A stretch of DNA of 64,000 nucleotides from Collinsella sp. 4_8_47FAA (GCF_000763055.1 NZ_KN214137.1:62001-126000); one strand, 5' to 3'; positions 1-9,671 are shown, counted from the first letter of the stretch. Notes: generated by a model from the sequence alone, not told the origin. A program made the numbers and translations.

Positions 1-1539
1 ACCATAGGCCTTGTCCTTGTGGACGATAAACGACAGCGCGTCCACCTCGTCGCCCGAAAGCAAGATGTCGAGCTTCACAAGCTCGGATGGACGATACTCA
101 TTGAACTCGTAGTCGAGCGAGGCATAGCCCTTGGTGCGACTCTTGAGCTGGTCAAAGAAGTCCAAGATGAGCTCGGCAAGCGGCATATCGAAGCGCATCT
201 CGACCGATTTGCTCGTCAGGTGGATCATGTCGGTCGTGACGCCGCGGTGATCGATGGCGAGCTGCATGACGGCGCCCGTGTACTCAGGCGGGCAGATGAT
301 CTTTGCCTTAAGGTAGGGTTCCTCGATACGCTCGATGCGCGTGGCCTCGGGAAGGTCCTGCGGGCTGCGGACATCGATCATTTCGCCGTCAGTCTTGTAG
401 ACGTGATAGTCGACCGAGGGACTCGTGGCAATGAGGTCCAAGTTGAACTCGCGCTCCAGACGTTCCTTGACGACTTCCATGTGCAGCAGGCCCAGGAAGC
501 CAACGCGGAAGCCAAAGCCGAGCGCCACCGAGGTCTCGGGCTCCCACACCAACGACGGGTCGTTGACATGCAGCTTATCAAGCGCGTCACGCAGGTTCTC
601 GTAGTCCTTGTTATCGATCGGGAACAGGCCCGTATAGACCATGGGCTTGGCCTCGCGGTAACCGGGAAGCGGCTCGGGGCAGGGATTCGACGCCCACGTG
701 AGGGTATCGCCCACGCGAACGGCCTCGGGATCCTTCAGGCCCGTGACCACGTATCCGACCTCGCCGACCGTCAGCGCATCGACCGGAGTCTCGGCGGGAC
801 GCTTGACGCCCACGCCATCGACCAAAAAGTCGCCCTTTGCCTGCATCATGCGCAGGGTATCACCCTTTTTGATGGAGCCGTCAAAGATGCGCACCGTGGC
901 GACGACACCACGATACTCGTCGAAGTACGAATCCAGGATGAGTGCCTTGAGCGGCGCGTTCGCATCGCCCTTGGGCGGAGAGATCAAAAAGACAATGGAC
1001 TCCAGCAGATCGTGAATGCCCTCGCCGGTCTTGCCCGAGACACACACGGCATCATCGGCAGGAATCGCCAGGTCATCCTCGATCTCGGTCTTAACCTCAT
1101 CGGGATGGGCCGAGGGCAGGTCGATCTTGTTGATGGCCGGCACAATGTCCAGATTGGCGTTCATGGCAAGCGTCGCGTTGGAGACGGTCTGCGCCTCGAC
1201 GCCCTGCGTGGCGTCGACAACGAGCACCGCGCCCTCACAGGCTGCCAGCGAGCGCGAGACCTCATAGGTAAAGTCCACGTGGCCCGGCGTATCGATCAGA
1301 TTGAACTGATACGTCTCGCCATCGTCGGCGTCATAGGACACGCGAACGGCATTGGACTTGATCGTGATGCCGCGCTCGCGCTCGATATCCATGGTGTCGA
1401 GCAGCTGCGACTCCATGTCGCGTTCGTCGACGGTATGGGTGAGCTCGAGGATGCGGTCGCTGATCGTGGACTTGCCATGGTCGATGTGCGCAACGATCGA
1501 GAAGTTGCGGATGTGGGAAATGTCAATTGAAGTATTCAT
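1..1539 (-). CDS. lepA: Elongation factor 4 (LepA), C-terminus cut by window edge
   Basis: Ribosome-associated translational GTPase that back-translocates or remodels stalled ribosomes. The reverse frame opens with [20 protein letters not shown]. The P-loop AHIDHGKS is at about residues 17-24, the G3 motif DTPGH at 83-87 and an NKID motif near 137; EF-G-like domains II and III follow. About 513 residues are visible, so roughly 85-90 C-terminal residues lie beyond the left edge. It is the last visible gene of the comEA-comEC-holA-rpsT-lepA neighbourhood, but a clear terminator separates it from rpsT, so it may have its own promoter. The antisense strand is also open, which is a codon-bias artefact. 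Confidence 0.97.
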   Translation of the reverse strand, partial: MNTSIDISHIRNFSIVAHIDHGKSTISDRILELTHTVDERDMESQLLDTMDIERERGITIKSNAVRVSYDADDGETYQFNLIDTPGHVDFTYEVSRSLAACEGAVLVVDATQGVEAQTVSNATLAMNANLDIVPAINKIDLPSAHPDEVKTEIEDDLAIPADDAVCVSGKTGEGIHDLLESIVFLISPPKGDANAPLKALILDSYFDEYRGVVATVRIFDGSIKKGDTLRMMQAKGDFLVDGVGVKRPAETPVDALTVGEVGYVVTGLKDPEAVRVGDTLTWASNPCPEPLPGYREAKPMVYTGLFPIDNKDYENLRDALDKLHVNDPSLVWEPETSVALGFGFRVGFLGLLHMEVVKERLEREFNLDLIATSPSVDYHVYKTDGEMIDVRSPQDLPEATRIERIEEPYLKAKIICPPEYTGAVMQLAIDHRGVTTDMIHLTSKSVEMRFDMPLAELILDFFDQLKSRTKGYASLDYEFNEYRPSELVKLDILLSGDEVDALSFIVHKDKAYG

Positions 1540-1564
1540 GCGGACTATCTTACCCGAGCGGTAC

Positions 1565-1601
1565 AAAAAATGGAGCCTGTTCCATAAAACAGGCTCCATT
1601 T
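1565..1601 (-). terminator. Intrinsic terminator of rpsT
   Basis: A 13-bp stem (AATGGAGCCTGTT paired with AACAGGCTCCATT) with a short loop is followed on the minus strand by a run of six T. It lies 35 bases after the rpsT stop and ends that transcript before lepA. Confidence 0.85.
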
Positions 1602-1635
1602 ATGCGCGTAATCTGTGTGGTGTGAAATTTACAAC

Positions 1636-1902
1636 TTAGGCGTTGATGCTGTTCACGAGCTTGGCAAGACCGGACTTGCGGTTGGAAGCCTGGTTCTTGT
1701 GGATAACATGCTTGGCGGCAGCCATGTCGAGACGCTTGGTGACGGTCTTGAGGGCAGCCTGGGCCTTCTCGGCGTCGCCCTCGGCGACGGCAGACTGGAC
1801 GTGCTTGGTCAGCGTCTTGAGCTCGGACTTGACAGCCTTGTTACGCATGCGAGCTGCCTCATTGGTGCGGATACGCTTCTTCTGAGACTTGATGTTTGCC
1901 AC
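1636..1902 (-). CDS. rpsT: 30S ribosomal protein S20
   Basis: Primary 16S rRNA-binding protein of the small subunit. The 88-residue product is lysine- and alanine-rich ([20 protein letters not shown] at the N-terminus), of standard length for S20. The frame is open further upstream, but homology begins right after a GTG at 1902 that has an AAAGGAA ribosome-binding site 8-10 bases ahead, so GTG is taken as the start. It lies between holA and lepA, a common bacterial order, and has its own terminator downstream. Confidence 0.95.
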   Translation of the reverse strand: MANIKSQKKRIRTNEAARMRNKAVKSELKTLTKHVQSAVAEGDAEKAQAALKTVTKRLDMAAAKHVIHKNQASNRKSGLAKLVNSINA

Positions 1903-2036
1903 TTCTGGAGTTCCTTTCGAGTTCCTTGAAAAAAAATGTATGACACCTCTGAGACACGGTGAGGTCATGCAAGCGCCTACTATAGCACGCTCCCCCTCAA
2001 AGGGATAGAACGAATTTGTCAAATAGGCAGGTATCA

Positions 2037-2999
2037 TCACGATTTTCTCAAGATGTTCGTAATCCAGAGCAAAAGCGCGGTCTCAGAATCGGCCGAACCC
2101 TTGAGCGCGAGCTCCACATCGACCGCTCCCTCGAGCGCTGCGACGAGCTCTGCCATCGAAAAGCGGCGAGCCCAGGTCAGGTGATTCTTGACCTGCCAGG
2201 ACTGAAGCTTAAGCGTTGCGGCCAGCTCACGACCCTGTCCGCGCGCATCGAGCGCCTTGGCAACGATAAGCTCGCGAATACGGCCGCACAGCAATGTGTA
2301 AGTCCACACGTAGCTCTTGGCGGGCAGTAGATTGAAGAGCTCGAGCGAGCGGCGCATGTCACGGGCCGAGACCGCATTGAGAAAGTCCCAAGGCTGAACC
2401 TCGGCCGTACGTACAATCCAGCGCTCAACGTCGGCAAGCTCAATCTGGGGCGCCTCGACCATCTGGGCAAGCTTAGCCAAGTCGTTATCGAGCATGCGAG
2501 TGTTTTCACCCGAACGCGAGACGAGTTCCTCGGCTGCCGCCGTCGAGATCGACTTGCCATGCTGCGTCGCCATCTGCTGAACGCGACGCGGTAGCTCCCA
2601 GCGCTTGGTGCCGGAGCAATCGATCACGGCCTTCTTGTCGATCTTGGCGATCGCCTTATACAGGCGCGTGTTCTTGGCAAGCGAGTCGGCGATGATGAGG
2701 CAGACCGTTGTGGGGCTGGGACTTGCGAGGTACTCGACGAGCGGCTCCGAGACAGCTTTAGCGAGCTTTGAGCAGCCATCAAGGATTACCAGGCGAAACT
2801 CGCTGCCCATCGGAAAGGTGTTAAGCGATCCGATAATGGACTCGATATCGGGGTCCTTAGTCATGTCGCGCTCGTCGAGGTTAAACTCGACCATACCCGA
2901 CTTTTCCAGACGCGCTTTCATACGCGAGACGGCGTGATCGCGCTTGACTCCGTCGGTACCGACGATCAGATATGCCGGCAGCAGACCGGTTTCGGACAT
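2037..2999 (-). CDS. holA: DNA polymerase III subunit delta
   Basis: Clamp-loader subunit that opens the beta sliding clamp. The 320-residue protein begins [20 protein letters not shown], the usual delta N-terminus (LLxGTD), with an atypical AAA+ module ([16 protein letters not shown]) and a C-terminal helical domain ending in [11 protein letters not shown]. The ATG at 2999 is preceded by GGGAGGGGAGC; an in-frame extension of 21 codons upstream lacks a good ribosome-binding site. It sits directly behind comEC, a conserved order in Gram-positive genomes. Confidence 0.92.
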   Translation of the reverse strand: MSETGLLPAYLIVGTDGVKRDHAVSRMKARLEKSGMVEFNLDERDMTKDPDIESIIGSLNTFPMGSEFRLVILDGCSKLAKAVSEPLVEYLASPSPTTVCLIIADSLAKNTRLYKAIAKIDKKAVIDCSGTKRWELPRRVQQMATQHGKSISTAAAEELVSRSGENTRMLDNDLAKLAQMVEAPQIELADVERWIVRTAEVQPWDFLNAVSARDMRRSLELFNLLPAKSYVWTYTLLCGRIRELIVAKALDARGQGRELAATLKLQSWQVKNHLTWARRFSMAELVAALEGAVDVELALKGSADSETALLLWITNILRKS

Positions 3000-3077
3000 T
3001 GCGCTCCCCTCCCGCAGGCCTTCGTATTCGTTCCGTGCCATTCTAGCCCAGGGGCCCACCACACGCCAACGACGTCG

Positions 3078-5381
3078 TCACGGTCGCTGGCATCGCATCG
3101 CAAAGCCATTCGCAGTTGGCGTGACGGTAATGTCGCCGTGTTCGATGGTGCACGCGAACACGCCGCCCGCTTCCTTAACGGCATCGATGCAGGCATCGGA
3201 CGGATGGCCGTATCGATTCCCCTCGCCCGCGCTCGCGAGGGAAAGCTCGGGCTTCAGGACGTCCAGCAACTCACCATCGACTGAAACCTTAGAGCCGTGA
3301 TGCCCGAGTTTAAGGACATCGATATCTCCCACTTCCTGCACGAATTCCCGTTCTTGATCGAGCTCGGCATCACCGGTGAGGAGCATGCGCAGGCTCTTGC
3401 CTTCCTGAGCATAAGAGAGCAGCAGGACAAGCGAGTCCTCATTTCCCTCGCCATCCACGGACTCGAATGGCCACATCACGCGGGCGCAAAATGAGCCGAT
3501 GTCGACCGTATCCCCACGGCGCACCTGCCGATACTCCACGCCAGGTCTGTTCAATACCTCGACAGGAGCATCCTCCAGCGCATCCGCCGCCACGGCAATC
3601 GTTCCGACCGAAAACTGTTCGAGCACGGCAGGCAGACCACCCCAGTGGTCCTCATCCCAATGCGTAACAAAGACGGCATCGATATGGTGCACGTTATTGC
3701 GAACCAACGCCGCTACCACGCGTTCGTCGAGCCCGCAGTCGACGAGCGCTACTGCGCCGCCCTCGCGGATAAGAATCGCATCGGCCTGGCCCACATCGAG
3801 CACCGTCACCGAAGGCGGAGCGAACCAATCCCAGTAGGCGTACGGAATCGCAGCCAAGAACACCAGGCACGTAAGCCCCACCGCCATAGGACGTGCACGG
3901 GGACGCGGCCACCAGACCAGCAGAACCGCCAGCAAACACGGCACTAGGTAAATCCACATGCTATCGGGCGGCACACTCACGGATGCACCCGGCACGGCGG
4001 CAAACAGCTGCTCGAAGAACAACGCGCAACGGGCGGCAACCATGGGCACAATGAGCGCCCAAATCCGCAATGGTGCCACGAGCGAATAGGGAACCAGTAC
4101 GATCGACACAGCGAGCAGTACGCTCACCACCGGACCGATGACCGCATTTGCCAGCGGAGCAATGAGCGAGAACGTACCGAAGGCAGGAATGGTAATGGGG
4201 AGCGTCGCCAACTGCGAGCACAGCGTGACGGAAAGCATGCTGGCAACGCCCGACGGCACACCCAACTCACCCAAAGCGTAGGTCGCATAGGGGCAAAAGC
4301 ACAGAATGGCTAAGACGCTGGCACATGAAAGCTGAAAGCCCATCTCGAACAGCACCGTCGGCCGCAGTAGCACAAAGATGGACATGGTTACGAAGAGCGC
4401 CGATGCGCCGTGCCGGCGACGCCCTGCGCCGTTTACGACAAGCGTCGCGAACACCATGCAGCACGCGCGCACGGCCGAGGGAGACGCGCCCGTAAAGGCA
4501 GCGTAGCCCACAAGCGTTATCGCCAATATCACCCGCCGAAGACCACGTGAACACCGAGTCTTTTGCAATACGCCCTCAATTACAAACCCCACGATAGACA
4601 AATGGCTGCCGGAGACGGCGATAAGATGCGCCGTACCCGTCACCGAAAACCAGTCGCCCGCCTGCTGGGCGCGCAGCTCGGCCGAACGACCGCAGACGAC
4701 ACCGGCTATGAGCGCACGCGCCGGGTCGGTCGCAGGCGCAATGGACGCAAGCAGCTCATTTCGCAGCCGAAGCAGCGGCCCCGGAGAGCCCTCATCGACC
4801 GACAAAATCCGAACGGCTTTAACCTTGCGCACCTCGCCTCGGAGCGCTCGCGATCGTCCATACGCATCGTTCTCAAAACGTGAAACGCGACCGATAACAC
4901 GCACGTGCGCCCCAAACTTGAGCTCGCGGTCACACGTTAGGCGAACCGTTGCCAAGTTCTTACCGTCCGCGCGTGCCTCGCAGGTATAGGAATACACGTC
5001 GTCGTTTATGGATGGATCGCCCTGCACGACAAACTCGAGGCCGCTTGCCGCTCGACCGTCGAGCGCCTTCGAGGCGCTGAGCGCACCCACAGCCCACCAC
5101 GCCGAGACGACCGCTCCCGCCACGAGACCGACGGACGCGGCATACAGCCACCGCTTCAAAGGGGCAAGCCGCGCACAAGATTGAGCCGGCACAACGAATA
5201 CCGCCGCCGCAAATGGAATGGCCCATAGCAGCCCGACCGCCGGCGTCCGCTCTCTCAGCAGCGCATCTGCGGCCACGTTGAGCACCAAGGCGCAGCTCAC
5301 GCACATGCCGACACACAGGGTCATCGTCCATGGCATCAGGGGCCGCGGAGGCATCACATGTTCGCGCTCGGTCGCACTCAT
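3078..5381 (-). CDS. comEC: ComEC/Rec2 DNA-uptake channel
   Basis: Polytopic membrane protein that forms the channel for single-stranded transforming DNA in natural competence. The 767-residue product has an N-terminal membrane and OB-like region (DUF4131), a central multi-helix Competence domain and a C-terminal metallo-beta-lactamase-fold domain. That domain starts near LDVGQADAILI (about residue 522), with THWDEDHWGG at about 572-581 and LGHHGSK near 693, so the metal-binding motif is intact. The start ATG overlaps the comEA stop as ATGA, indicating translational coupling. An ORF start four codons earlier is less likely. It appears full length and functional. Confidence 0.94.
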   Translation of the reverse strand: MSATEREHVMPPRPLMPWTMTLCVGMCVSCALVLNVAADALLRERTPAVGLLWAIPFAAAVFVVPAQSCARLAPLKRWLYAASVGLVAGAVVSAWWAVGALSASKALDGRAASGLEFVVQGDPSINDDVYSYTCEARADGKNLATVRLTCDRELKFGAHVRVIGRVSRFENDAYGRSRALRGEVRKVKAVRILSVDEGSPGPLLRLRNELLASIAPATDPARALIAGVVCGRSAELRAQQAGDWFSVTGTAHLIAVSGSHLSIVGFVIEGVLQKTRCSRGLRRVILAITLVGYAAFTGASPSAVRACCMVFATLVVNGAGRRRHGASALFVTMSIFVLLRPTVLFEMGFQLSCASVLAILCFCPYATYALGELGVPSGVASMLSVTLCSQLATLPITIPAFGTFSLIAPLANAVIGPVVSVLLAVSIVLVPYSLVAPLRIWALIVPMVAARCALFFEQLFAAVPGASVSVPPDSMWIYLVPCLLAVLLVWWPRPRARPMAVGLTCLVFLAAIPYAYWDWFAPPSVTVLDVGQADAILIREGGAVALVDCGLDERVVAALVRNNVHHIDAVFVTHWDEDHWGGLPAVLEQFSVGTIAVAADALEDAPVEVLNRPGVEYRQVRRGDTVDIGSFCARVMWPFESVDGEGNEDSLVLLLSYAQEGKSLRMLLTGDAELDQEREFVQEVGDIDVLKLGHHGSKVSVDGELLDVLKPELSLASAGEGNRYGHPSDACIDAVKEAGGVFACTIEHGDITVTPTANGFAMRCQRP

Positions 5382-6091
5382 ACGCAGATGCAATCTTTGA
5401 TTTTGGCAAGCTTCTTCTCGCCGATTCCCGACACACGCATCAGATCGTCAACCGAGGCAAAAGCACCGTTCTTTGTCCGCTCATCGATGATCGACTGTGC
5501 CATGGAGGGACCGATACCCGAGAGCGTCTGCAGCTCTGCCGCGCTTGCCGTATTGATGTTTACCAGTCCTGTTGCGCCACTCACGCCCGATGATGCGGAA
5601 GTCCCACCATCAACACCGGCTTCCGCAATGGGCGCCTGCTGCTCCCCTACCGTTGGAACGTGAATCTTCTGCCCATCGACGACCTTAGATGCCCGATTAA
5701 GCCCCGTAACGTCTGCCTCGGGCGCCAGCCCGCCGGCGGCATCGATCGCCTGAGCCACCCGGGCGCCGTCCTTGAGGCGATATACACCGGGCGACACAAC
5801 GGCGCCATCGACATCGACATAGACCTCTGCGGCAGCAGAAGCCTTAGATGAAGAGCCTTCGGATGTCTTTCCGCTCGAAGCATCGCCGGATCCCGGCTCC
5901 ACCAACGAGCCCGAACCATCAGTCCGCTCAAAAGACACGCCGCTGGCACCGCCGCCAAGGTTCGCCATCGCCAAGCCGCTCGCCATCGCAATGACAACCA
6001 GTATCGCCATCACCACTGCCTTATGACCGAGCAGCTTGTCCGCCAAGCGGTCCATCCGTTTGACCCGTTCGTGTTGTTCGCGCTGCGCCAT
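5378..6091 (-). CDS. comEA: ComEA-type competence DNA-binding protein
   Basis: Membrane-anchored receptor that captures double-stranded DNA and passes it to ComEC. The 237-residue protein has a basic N-terminus, one membrane segment (about residues 25-44), an acidic/serine-rich linker, an SLBB domain (about 85-150; VDVDGAVVSPGVYRL) and a C-terminal helix-hairpin-helix DNA-binding domain (last ~62 residues; VNINTASAAEL, LSGIGPSMA, VSGIGEKK). The ATG at 6091 has GGGAGG just upstream; the frame remains open to 6169 but without support. It is the first gene of comEA-comEC-holA and has the proposed competence box 76 bp upstream. Confidence 0.94.
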   Translation of the reverse strand: MAQREQHERVKRMDRLADKLLGHKAVVMAILVVIAMASGLAMANLGGGASGVSFERTDGSGSLVEPGSGDASSGKTSEGSSSKASAAAEVYVDVDGAVVSPGVYRLKDGARVAQAIDAAGGLAPEADVTGLNRASKVVDGQKIHVPTVGEQQAPIAEAGVDGGTSASSGVSGATGLVNINTASAAELQTLSGIGPSMAQSIIDERTKNGAFASVDDLMRVSGIGEKKLAKIKDCICV

Positions 6092-6166
6092 AGCAAAACC
6101 TCCCAACAACATCGTGTCAGGAAAAGAGCCCTGCAACAGCCACGCTCCAAAACCGGTTTTAGCGGT

Positions 6167-6186
6167 CAAACCAAAAGCTGACCAAA
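6167..6186 (-). promoter_or_regulatory. Candidate competence-regulon box, copy 1
   Basis: On the minus strand this reads TTTGGTCAGCTTTTGGTTTG. It contains two TTTGGT half-sites with an 11-bp repeat period (one helical turn). The identical 20 bases recur at 34717-34736 ahead of yraN-comM-dprA, in the same orientation and at nearly the same distance from the start codon (76 versus 72 bp). The tandem half-sites resemble the layout bound by LytTR-type or other dimeric response regulators. That reading is inference; only the repeat and its placement are seen. Confidence 0.6.
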
Positions 6187-6260
6187 ACCTTGCACAAATC
6201 TGTCCATTTATTCAAGCACACGTCAGCAAATGAACACTTAGCCGCAAAATGCCCAGATAG

Positions 6261-6294
6261 CAAAAGACCGACGATGCAGACGCATCGTCGGTCT
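6261..6294 (-). terminator. Intrinsic terminator of thiI
   Basis: A perfect 13-bp stem (AGACCGACGATGC paired with its complement) with a 4-base loop lies 11 bases after the thiI stop. It is followed on the minus strand by CTTTTG, a short T tract. It separates the mihF-gmk-rpoZ-thiI unit from comEA. Confidence 0.8.
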
Positions 6295-6304
6295 ATGCAC
6301 AAAA

Positions 6305-7549
6305 TTACTCGTGATCTTGGTAAATCTCACGCGGAGCAAGCTCCGAATGTTTGCGCTTTAAGGTCTTAGGGGCCTTATACGTGTTGCTCTCGAAGTCGAT
6401 GTACTCGGTCTGCTTGAGCAGGCGCTCGATCATCTCCTCGTGATCGAACAACTCCCAGGCCTCATGCACAGCATCGAGTTTAGCGTGCGTCTCGGGACGG
6501 CGCGGCATAAATAGCGTGCAGCAGTCGGGAGCGGCCTCAGTCGAGATATCGAACGTACCGATCTCCTCGGCGCGCGCGATGATCTCCTGCTTGTCCGAAC
6601 CGATGAGAGGGCGGAACACGGGGATCTTCACGGCCTCGTTGACGGCCATGATGTTCTCAAGCGTTTGGGAGGCAACCTGCCCAAGCGATTCGCCCGTAAC
6701 GATGGCCTTGGCGCCCTCGATGTGTGCAATGCGCTCGGCAACCGAATACATAATGCGGCGATACATGATCACGCGCAGATTGCTGGGACAGGTAACCGAA
6801 ATCTCACGCTGGCAGTCGCCAAACGGCACCACGTACAGGCGGCCGATCTGGACACCCGGCTCAAGCGCACGGATGATGTCCTGCACCAAATACTCGCTCG
6901 TATCGGGCGTCTGCGGACGACCAGAGAAATGTACCGGCACGCACACCGCGCCGCGACGCGCGAGCATCCAGGTCGCCACCGGAGAATCGATACCCGAGGA
7001 AAGCAGCGTCACGACCTTGCCGGCAGAACCCACCGGCAGACCGCCCACGCCGCGCTCGGAGCGCGCGTACACATAAACGCTACCCTGGACCACCAGTACG
7101 TGCACCATCGCATCGGGGTCGTGCATCTGAACCTTTTTATCAGGAAACGCCTCGCACAGCACCTCGCCCACCTGACGATTGATGTCAATCGAGGTGAGCT
7201 CATAGTCAGTATTGGAGCGCTTGGCGTGCACCTTAAACGAATCGAAGGAACCAAACTCGCGCAGCGCCTTCACGGCGGCGGCGCAGTACTCCTGCGGGTC
7301 GCGGTTAGTGTGATACGCCAAAGACACACGAGCAACGCCGGGAACGGTGCGAATGACACGCGCCGCCTCATCGGCCTGATGCTCGTTAAAGGTCACGAGG
7401 ATATAACCGGAAATTCGAGACACGGCATTCACGGAAAAGGCGGCCAAGGCCGCCTTGATGTTATCCATGAGGATATGCTCAAAATGTGCGCGGTTCTTGC
7501 CCTTCAGTCCAACCTCGTGATAGTGGACCAGACAGACGCGAGCTGCCAT
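6305..7549 (-). CDS. thiI: tRNA 4-thiouridine sulfurtransferase ThiI
   Basis: Transfers sulfur to uridine-8 of tRNA and supplies sulfur for thiamine thiazole synthesis. The 414-residue protein has an N-terminal ferredoxin-like and THUMP region (about 20-165) and an adenylating PP-loop domain with the SGIDSP signature at 185-190. A late PDCCTLFMPRRPETHA segment is conserved in the family. There is no C-terminal rhodanese domain, so persulfide delivery must differ from the E. coli enzyme, as in many Gram-positives. The ATG abuts the rpoZ stop (TAAATG), so it is translated as part of the mihF-gmk-rpoZ-thiI operon. Confidence 0.95.
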   Translation of the reverse strand: MAARVCLVHYHEVGLKGKNRAHFEHILMDNIKAALAAFSVNAVSRISGYILVTFNEHQADEAARVIRTVPGVARVSLAYHTNRDPQEYCAAAVKALREFGSFDSFKVHAKRSNTDYELTSIDINRQVGEVLCEAFPDKKVQMHDPDAMVHVLVVQGSVYVYARSERGVGGLPVGSAGKVVTLLSSGIDSPVATWMLARRGAVCVPVHFSGRPQTPDTSEYLVQDIIRALEPGVQIGRLYVVPFGDCQREISVTCPSNLRVIMYRRIMYSVAERIAHIEGAKAIVTGESLGQVASQTLENIMAVNEAVKIPVFRPLIGSDKQEIIARAEEIGTFDISTEAAPDCCTLFMPRRPETHAKLDAVHEAWELFDHEEMIERLLKQTEYIDFESNTYKAPKTLKRKHSELAPREIYQDHE

Positions 7550-7831
7550 TTAGGCTTCAGCAACCTTGTGGCCGAGCGCCTTCTCGTAACGGGCCTCGTC
7601 GTAAGAGATGTCGCCGTCGACAATCTCGTCCATAGCCATCGAAATGGTATCGGCACCGGAAAGCCCGATGGTGATGTCATCGACATCCTGGACGGCAAGC
7701 ACGCGGTTGTGCTGGCCACGCAGCATGCTGTTAATGTCGCAGGCGCGCTTGGAGGCAAGCGAAGCGAGCAGGAAGCGGTTGTGATCGGTCTTCTCCAGAA
7801 GATCGTCAATGCAAGGCTTTACAACGGACAC
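7550..7831 (-). CDS. rpoZ: RNA polymerase omega subunit
   Basis: Small RNA polymerase subunit that chaperones beta-prime. The 93-residue product shows the family core DLLEKTDHNRFLLASLASKR followed by ACDINS. It starts with GTG (GTGTCCGTT) a few bases after the gmk stop. The gmk-rpoZ order is widely conserved and supports the call. The C-terminal half is less conserved, as is usual for omega. Confidence 0.9.
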   Translation of the reverse strand: MSVVKPCIDDLLEKTDHNRFLLASLASKRACDINSMLRGQHNRVLAVQDVDDITIGLSGADTISMAMDEIVDGDISYDEARYEKALGHKVAEA

Positions 7832-7836
7832 GGACC

Positions 7837-8406
7837 TCAGATCCTTTCATGCATATCGAGAACGCGAACGAGCTCATCGGTCGCGCGGTCGAGATCGTCA
7901 TTAACCACGACGTCGTCGTAGCGGTCGGCAAGGGCAAGCTCATCGGCGGCGTTTGCCATACGCAGCTCAATCGTCTCGGGCGTCTCGGTACCGCGACCGA
8001 CCAGGCGCTCGCGGAGTACCTCAAGCGAAGGCGGCTTGATAAAGATCAACACGGCCTCGGGGAAACGCTCCTTCACCTGCAGGGCGCCCTGGACATCGAT
8101 CTCCAAAATCAGAGATGCGCCAGAGGCGAGCTTGGATGTGACCTCGCTCACCAACGTGCCGTAGCAGTTACCGTGGACCTCGGCCCACTCAACAAACTCA
8201 CCGTTTGCCACGCGGCGGTCGAACTCCTCGCGCGTCAGAAAAAAGTAGTTGACGCCGTCGACCTCACCTTTGCGTGGTGCTCGCGTGGTAGCCGAAACCG
8301 TCAGGCCCAGGTTCGAGCGGCGCTCGCGCACACGAGTGACGAGCGTACCCTTCCCTGCGCCTGACGGTCCAGAAATCACAAAGAGCTTGGAATCCTGAGC
8401 GCTCAC
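7837..8406 (-). CDS. gmk: Guanylate kinase
   Basis: Phosphorylates GMP to GDP using ATP. The 189-residue protein carries the P-loop SGPSGAGKGT at about residues 12-21, the GMP-binding SATTRAPRKGEVDGVNYFF segment and a typical lid. Its GTG start at 8406 immediately follows the mihF stop (TAAGTG), so the two genes are translationally coupled. Position after mIHF and before rpoZ matches the actinobacterial order. Confidence 0.96.
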   Translation of the reverse strand: MSAQDSKLFVISGPSGAGKGTLVTRVRERRSNLGLTVSATTRAPRKGEVDGVNYFFLTREEFDRRVANGEFVEWAEVHGNCYGTLVSEVTSKLASGASLILEIDVQGALQVKERFPEAVLIFIKPPSLEVLRERLVGRGTETPETIELRMANAADELALADRYDDVVVNDDLDRATDELVRVLDMHERI

Positions 8407-8715
8407 TTATTTGGTCAGCTGCTCGAGGAGCTGCTCGCGCTGACGGACGCCGAGGCCCTGGACGCGACGGGTAGCGGAGATACCAAGCTCCTCCATGATC
8501 TTGGCGGCCTTGGCCTTGCCATAACCAGGAAGAGACTCGATGAGGGTGGAAACCTTCATGCGGGAAGCGATGGGGTCATCGGAGTTGAGCACGGACTCGA
8601 GGGACTTCTCGCCCTTCTTGATCTGCTCGCGAAGCTCAGCGCGGGCGTGACGTGCGGCAGCAGCCTTCTCAAGAGCCTGCTTACGCTGCTCATCGGTAAG
8701 CTGAGGGAGTGCCAT
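8407..8715 (-). CDS. mihF: Actinobacterial integration host factor (mIHF)
   Basis: Nucleoid-associated DNA-binding protein of Actinobacteria, unrelated in sequence to E. coli IHF. The 102-residue product has a basic, alanine-rich helical N-terminus (RKQALEKAAAARHARAELRE) and the mIHF helix-hairpin-helix-like core (SLPGYGKAKAAKIMEELGIS, then RRVQGLG). The ATG at 8715 follows TGGAGGTACGA; a GTG-type extension four codons upstream would cover this ribosome-binding site. It is first in mihF-gmk-rpoZ-thiI and lies downstream of the pyrimidine operon, as in other Actinobacteria. Confidence 0.93.
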   Translation of the reverse strand: MALPQLTDEQRKQALEKAAAARHARAELREQIKKGEKSLESVLNSDDPIASRMKVSTLIESLPGYGKAKAAKIMEELGISATRRVQGLGVRQREQLLEQLTK

Positions 8716-8757
8716 TCGTACCTCCAAATAGTTGGGTTATATCTGATTCAATAATTG

Positions 8758-8787
8758 GCATTTTAGCACGTAGAACGTACAAAATGC
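8758..8787. repeat. Imperfect palindrome upstream of mihF
   Basis: GCATTTT...AAAATGC arms of 7 bp extend inward through a nearly matching ACGT segment around a 3-base centre. It lies 43 bases upstream of the mihF start, in the expected 5' leader, and has no T tract. It could be an operator or a leader hairpin for mihF. Confidence 0.4.
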
Positions 8788-8849
8788 CCAATCGCGGCTC
8801 CATAGGTTAGACGATACCCGCAAAAAGTGCAATATACTGCGCCCAAAGT

Positions 8850-8910
8850 TAAGCCCCTGACCTGCGATTCCACACAAAGGATGGGAAAGTTTACGCAGGC
8901 ACAGGGGCTA
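8850..8910 (-). terminator. Hairpin at the end of the pyrimidine operon
   Basis: Arms TAGCCCCTG+CCTGCG and CGCAGG+CAGGGGCTTA enclose a ~28-base loop, about 45 bases after the pyrF stop. The minus-strand tail (ACTTTGGG) is only weakly T-rich, while the plus strand ends in TATTTTG. The call as a terminator of pyrF is therefore moderate. It separates the pyr operon from mihF. Confidence 0.5.
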
Positions 8911-8954
8911 TTTTGTGCTAATGAGACCCAAAAGTGGTGACTTAGGGGAATCTT

Positions 8955-9671
8955 TTAGGCGACGTTTTCGACCAGCTCGGCGACGATGGCGTCAAAGGCG
9001 GCAACCGGATCGTCGGCGCCGGTGATGGGACGGCCCACCACAATGTGGCTCGCACCGCGCTCGATAGCCTGGGAAGGCGTCGCCACGCGGGACTGGTCAC
9101 CAAGGGCGGCACCCACCGGACGCACACCCGGAGTCACGATCAGGGCATCAGGGCCCAGCAGCTCACGCATGTCGTGAGCCTCCATCGGCGAGCACACAAT
9201 GCCATCGATGCCGTTGGCCTGAGCGAGCTTTGCCAGGCGGGCGGCCTCCTCGGCCACGGGCGACTCGACGCCGATCTCGCTCAAGGCATCCTGATTCATG
9301 CTCGTGAGCACGGTGATGGCGACGAGCTTGGCGCGGTCCTCGCGCGCCTCCTCGGCACCCTCGCGGCAGGCAGCGAGCATGGCGCCCGAACCCAAGCCGT
9401 GAACCGAGAGCAGGTCGGCACCGGCAAGCGAGGCCGAACGGGCGGCACCGCGAACCTGATGCGGAATATCATGGAACTTAAGATCAAGGAAGACCTTAAA
9501 GCCCAGGTCCTTAAAGGTCTTGACGATCTCGGGGCCCTCAGCGTAATAGAGCGTCATACCAACCTTAAGCCAGGCGGCATGGCCCGAAAGCTCGTGGGCG
9601 AGCTCGAGCGCACGCTCACGATCGCAGTCGAGGGCGACGATTACGCGGTCGCGGGCATCGGTCTCTAGCAT
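8955..9671 (-). CDS. pyrF: Orotidine 5'-phosphate decarboxylase
   Basis: Last step of UMP synthesis, OMP to UMP plus CO2. The 238-residue TIM-barrel protein has the class signature DLKFHDIPHQV with catalytic Asp and Lys (about residues 62-72), an N-terminal VIVALDCDRE strand and a late VTPGVRPVG phosphate-binding loop. The start ATG overlaps the pyrD stop by seven bases (ATGCTAG), so translation is coupled. It is the last gene of the pyr operon. Confidence 0.96.
   Translation of the reverse strand: MLETDARDRVIVALDCDRERALELAHELSGHAAWLKVGMTLYYAEGPEIVKTFKDLGFKVFLDLKFHDIPHQVRGAARSASLAGADLLSVHGLGSGAMLAACREGAEEAREDRAKLVAITVLTSMNQDALSEIGVESPVAEEAARLAKLAQANGIDGIVCSPMEAHDMRELLGPDALIVTPGVRPVGAALGDQSRVATPSQAIERGASHIVVGRPITGADDPVAAFDAIVAELVENVA

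Noticed and set aside
19..1530. 503-codon plus-strand frame opposite lepA
   Set aside because: The minus strand carries an unmistakable LepA; the plus frame has no motif.
1903..2040. N-terminal extension of rpsT to an ATG at 2040
   Set aside because: The extra residues have no S20 similarity and would overlap holA; a GTG with a ribosome-binding site sits at the homology boundary.
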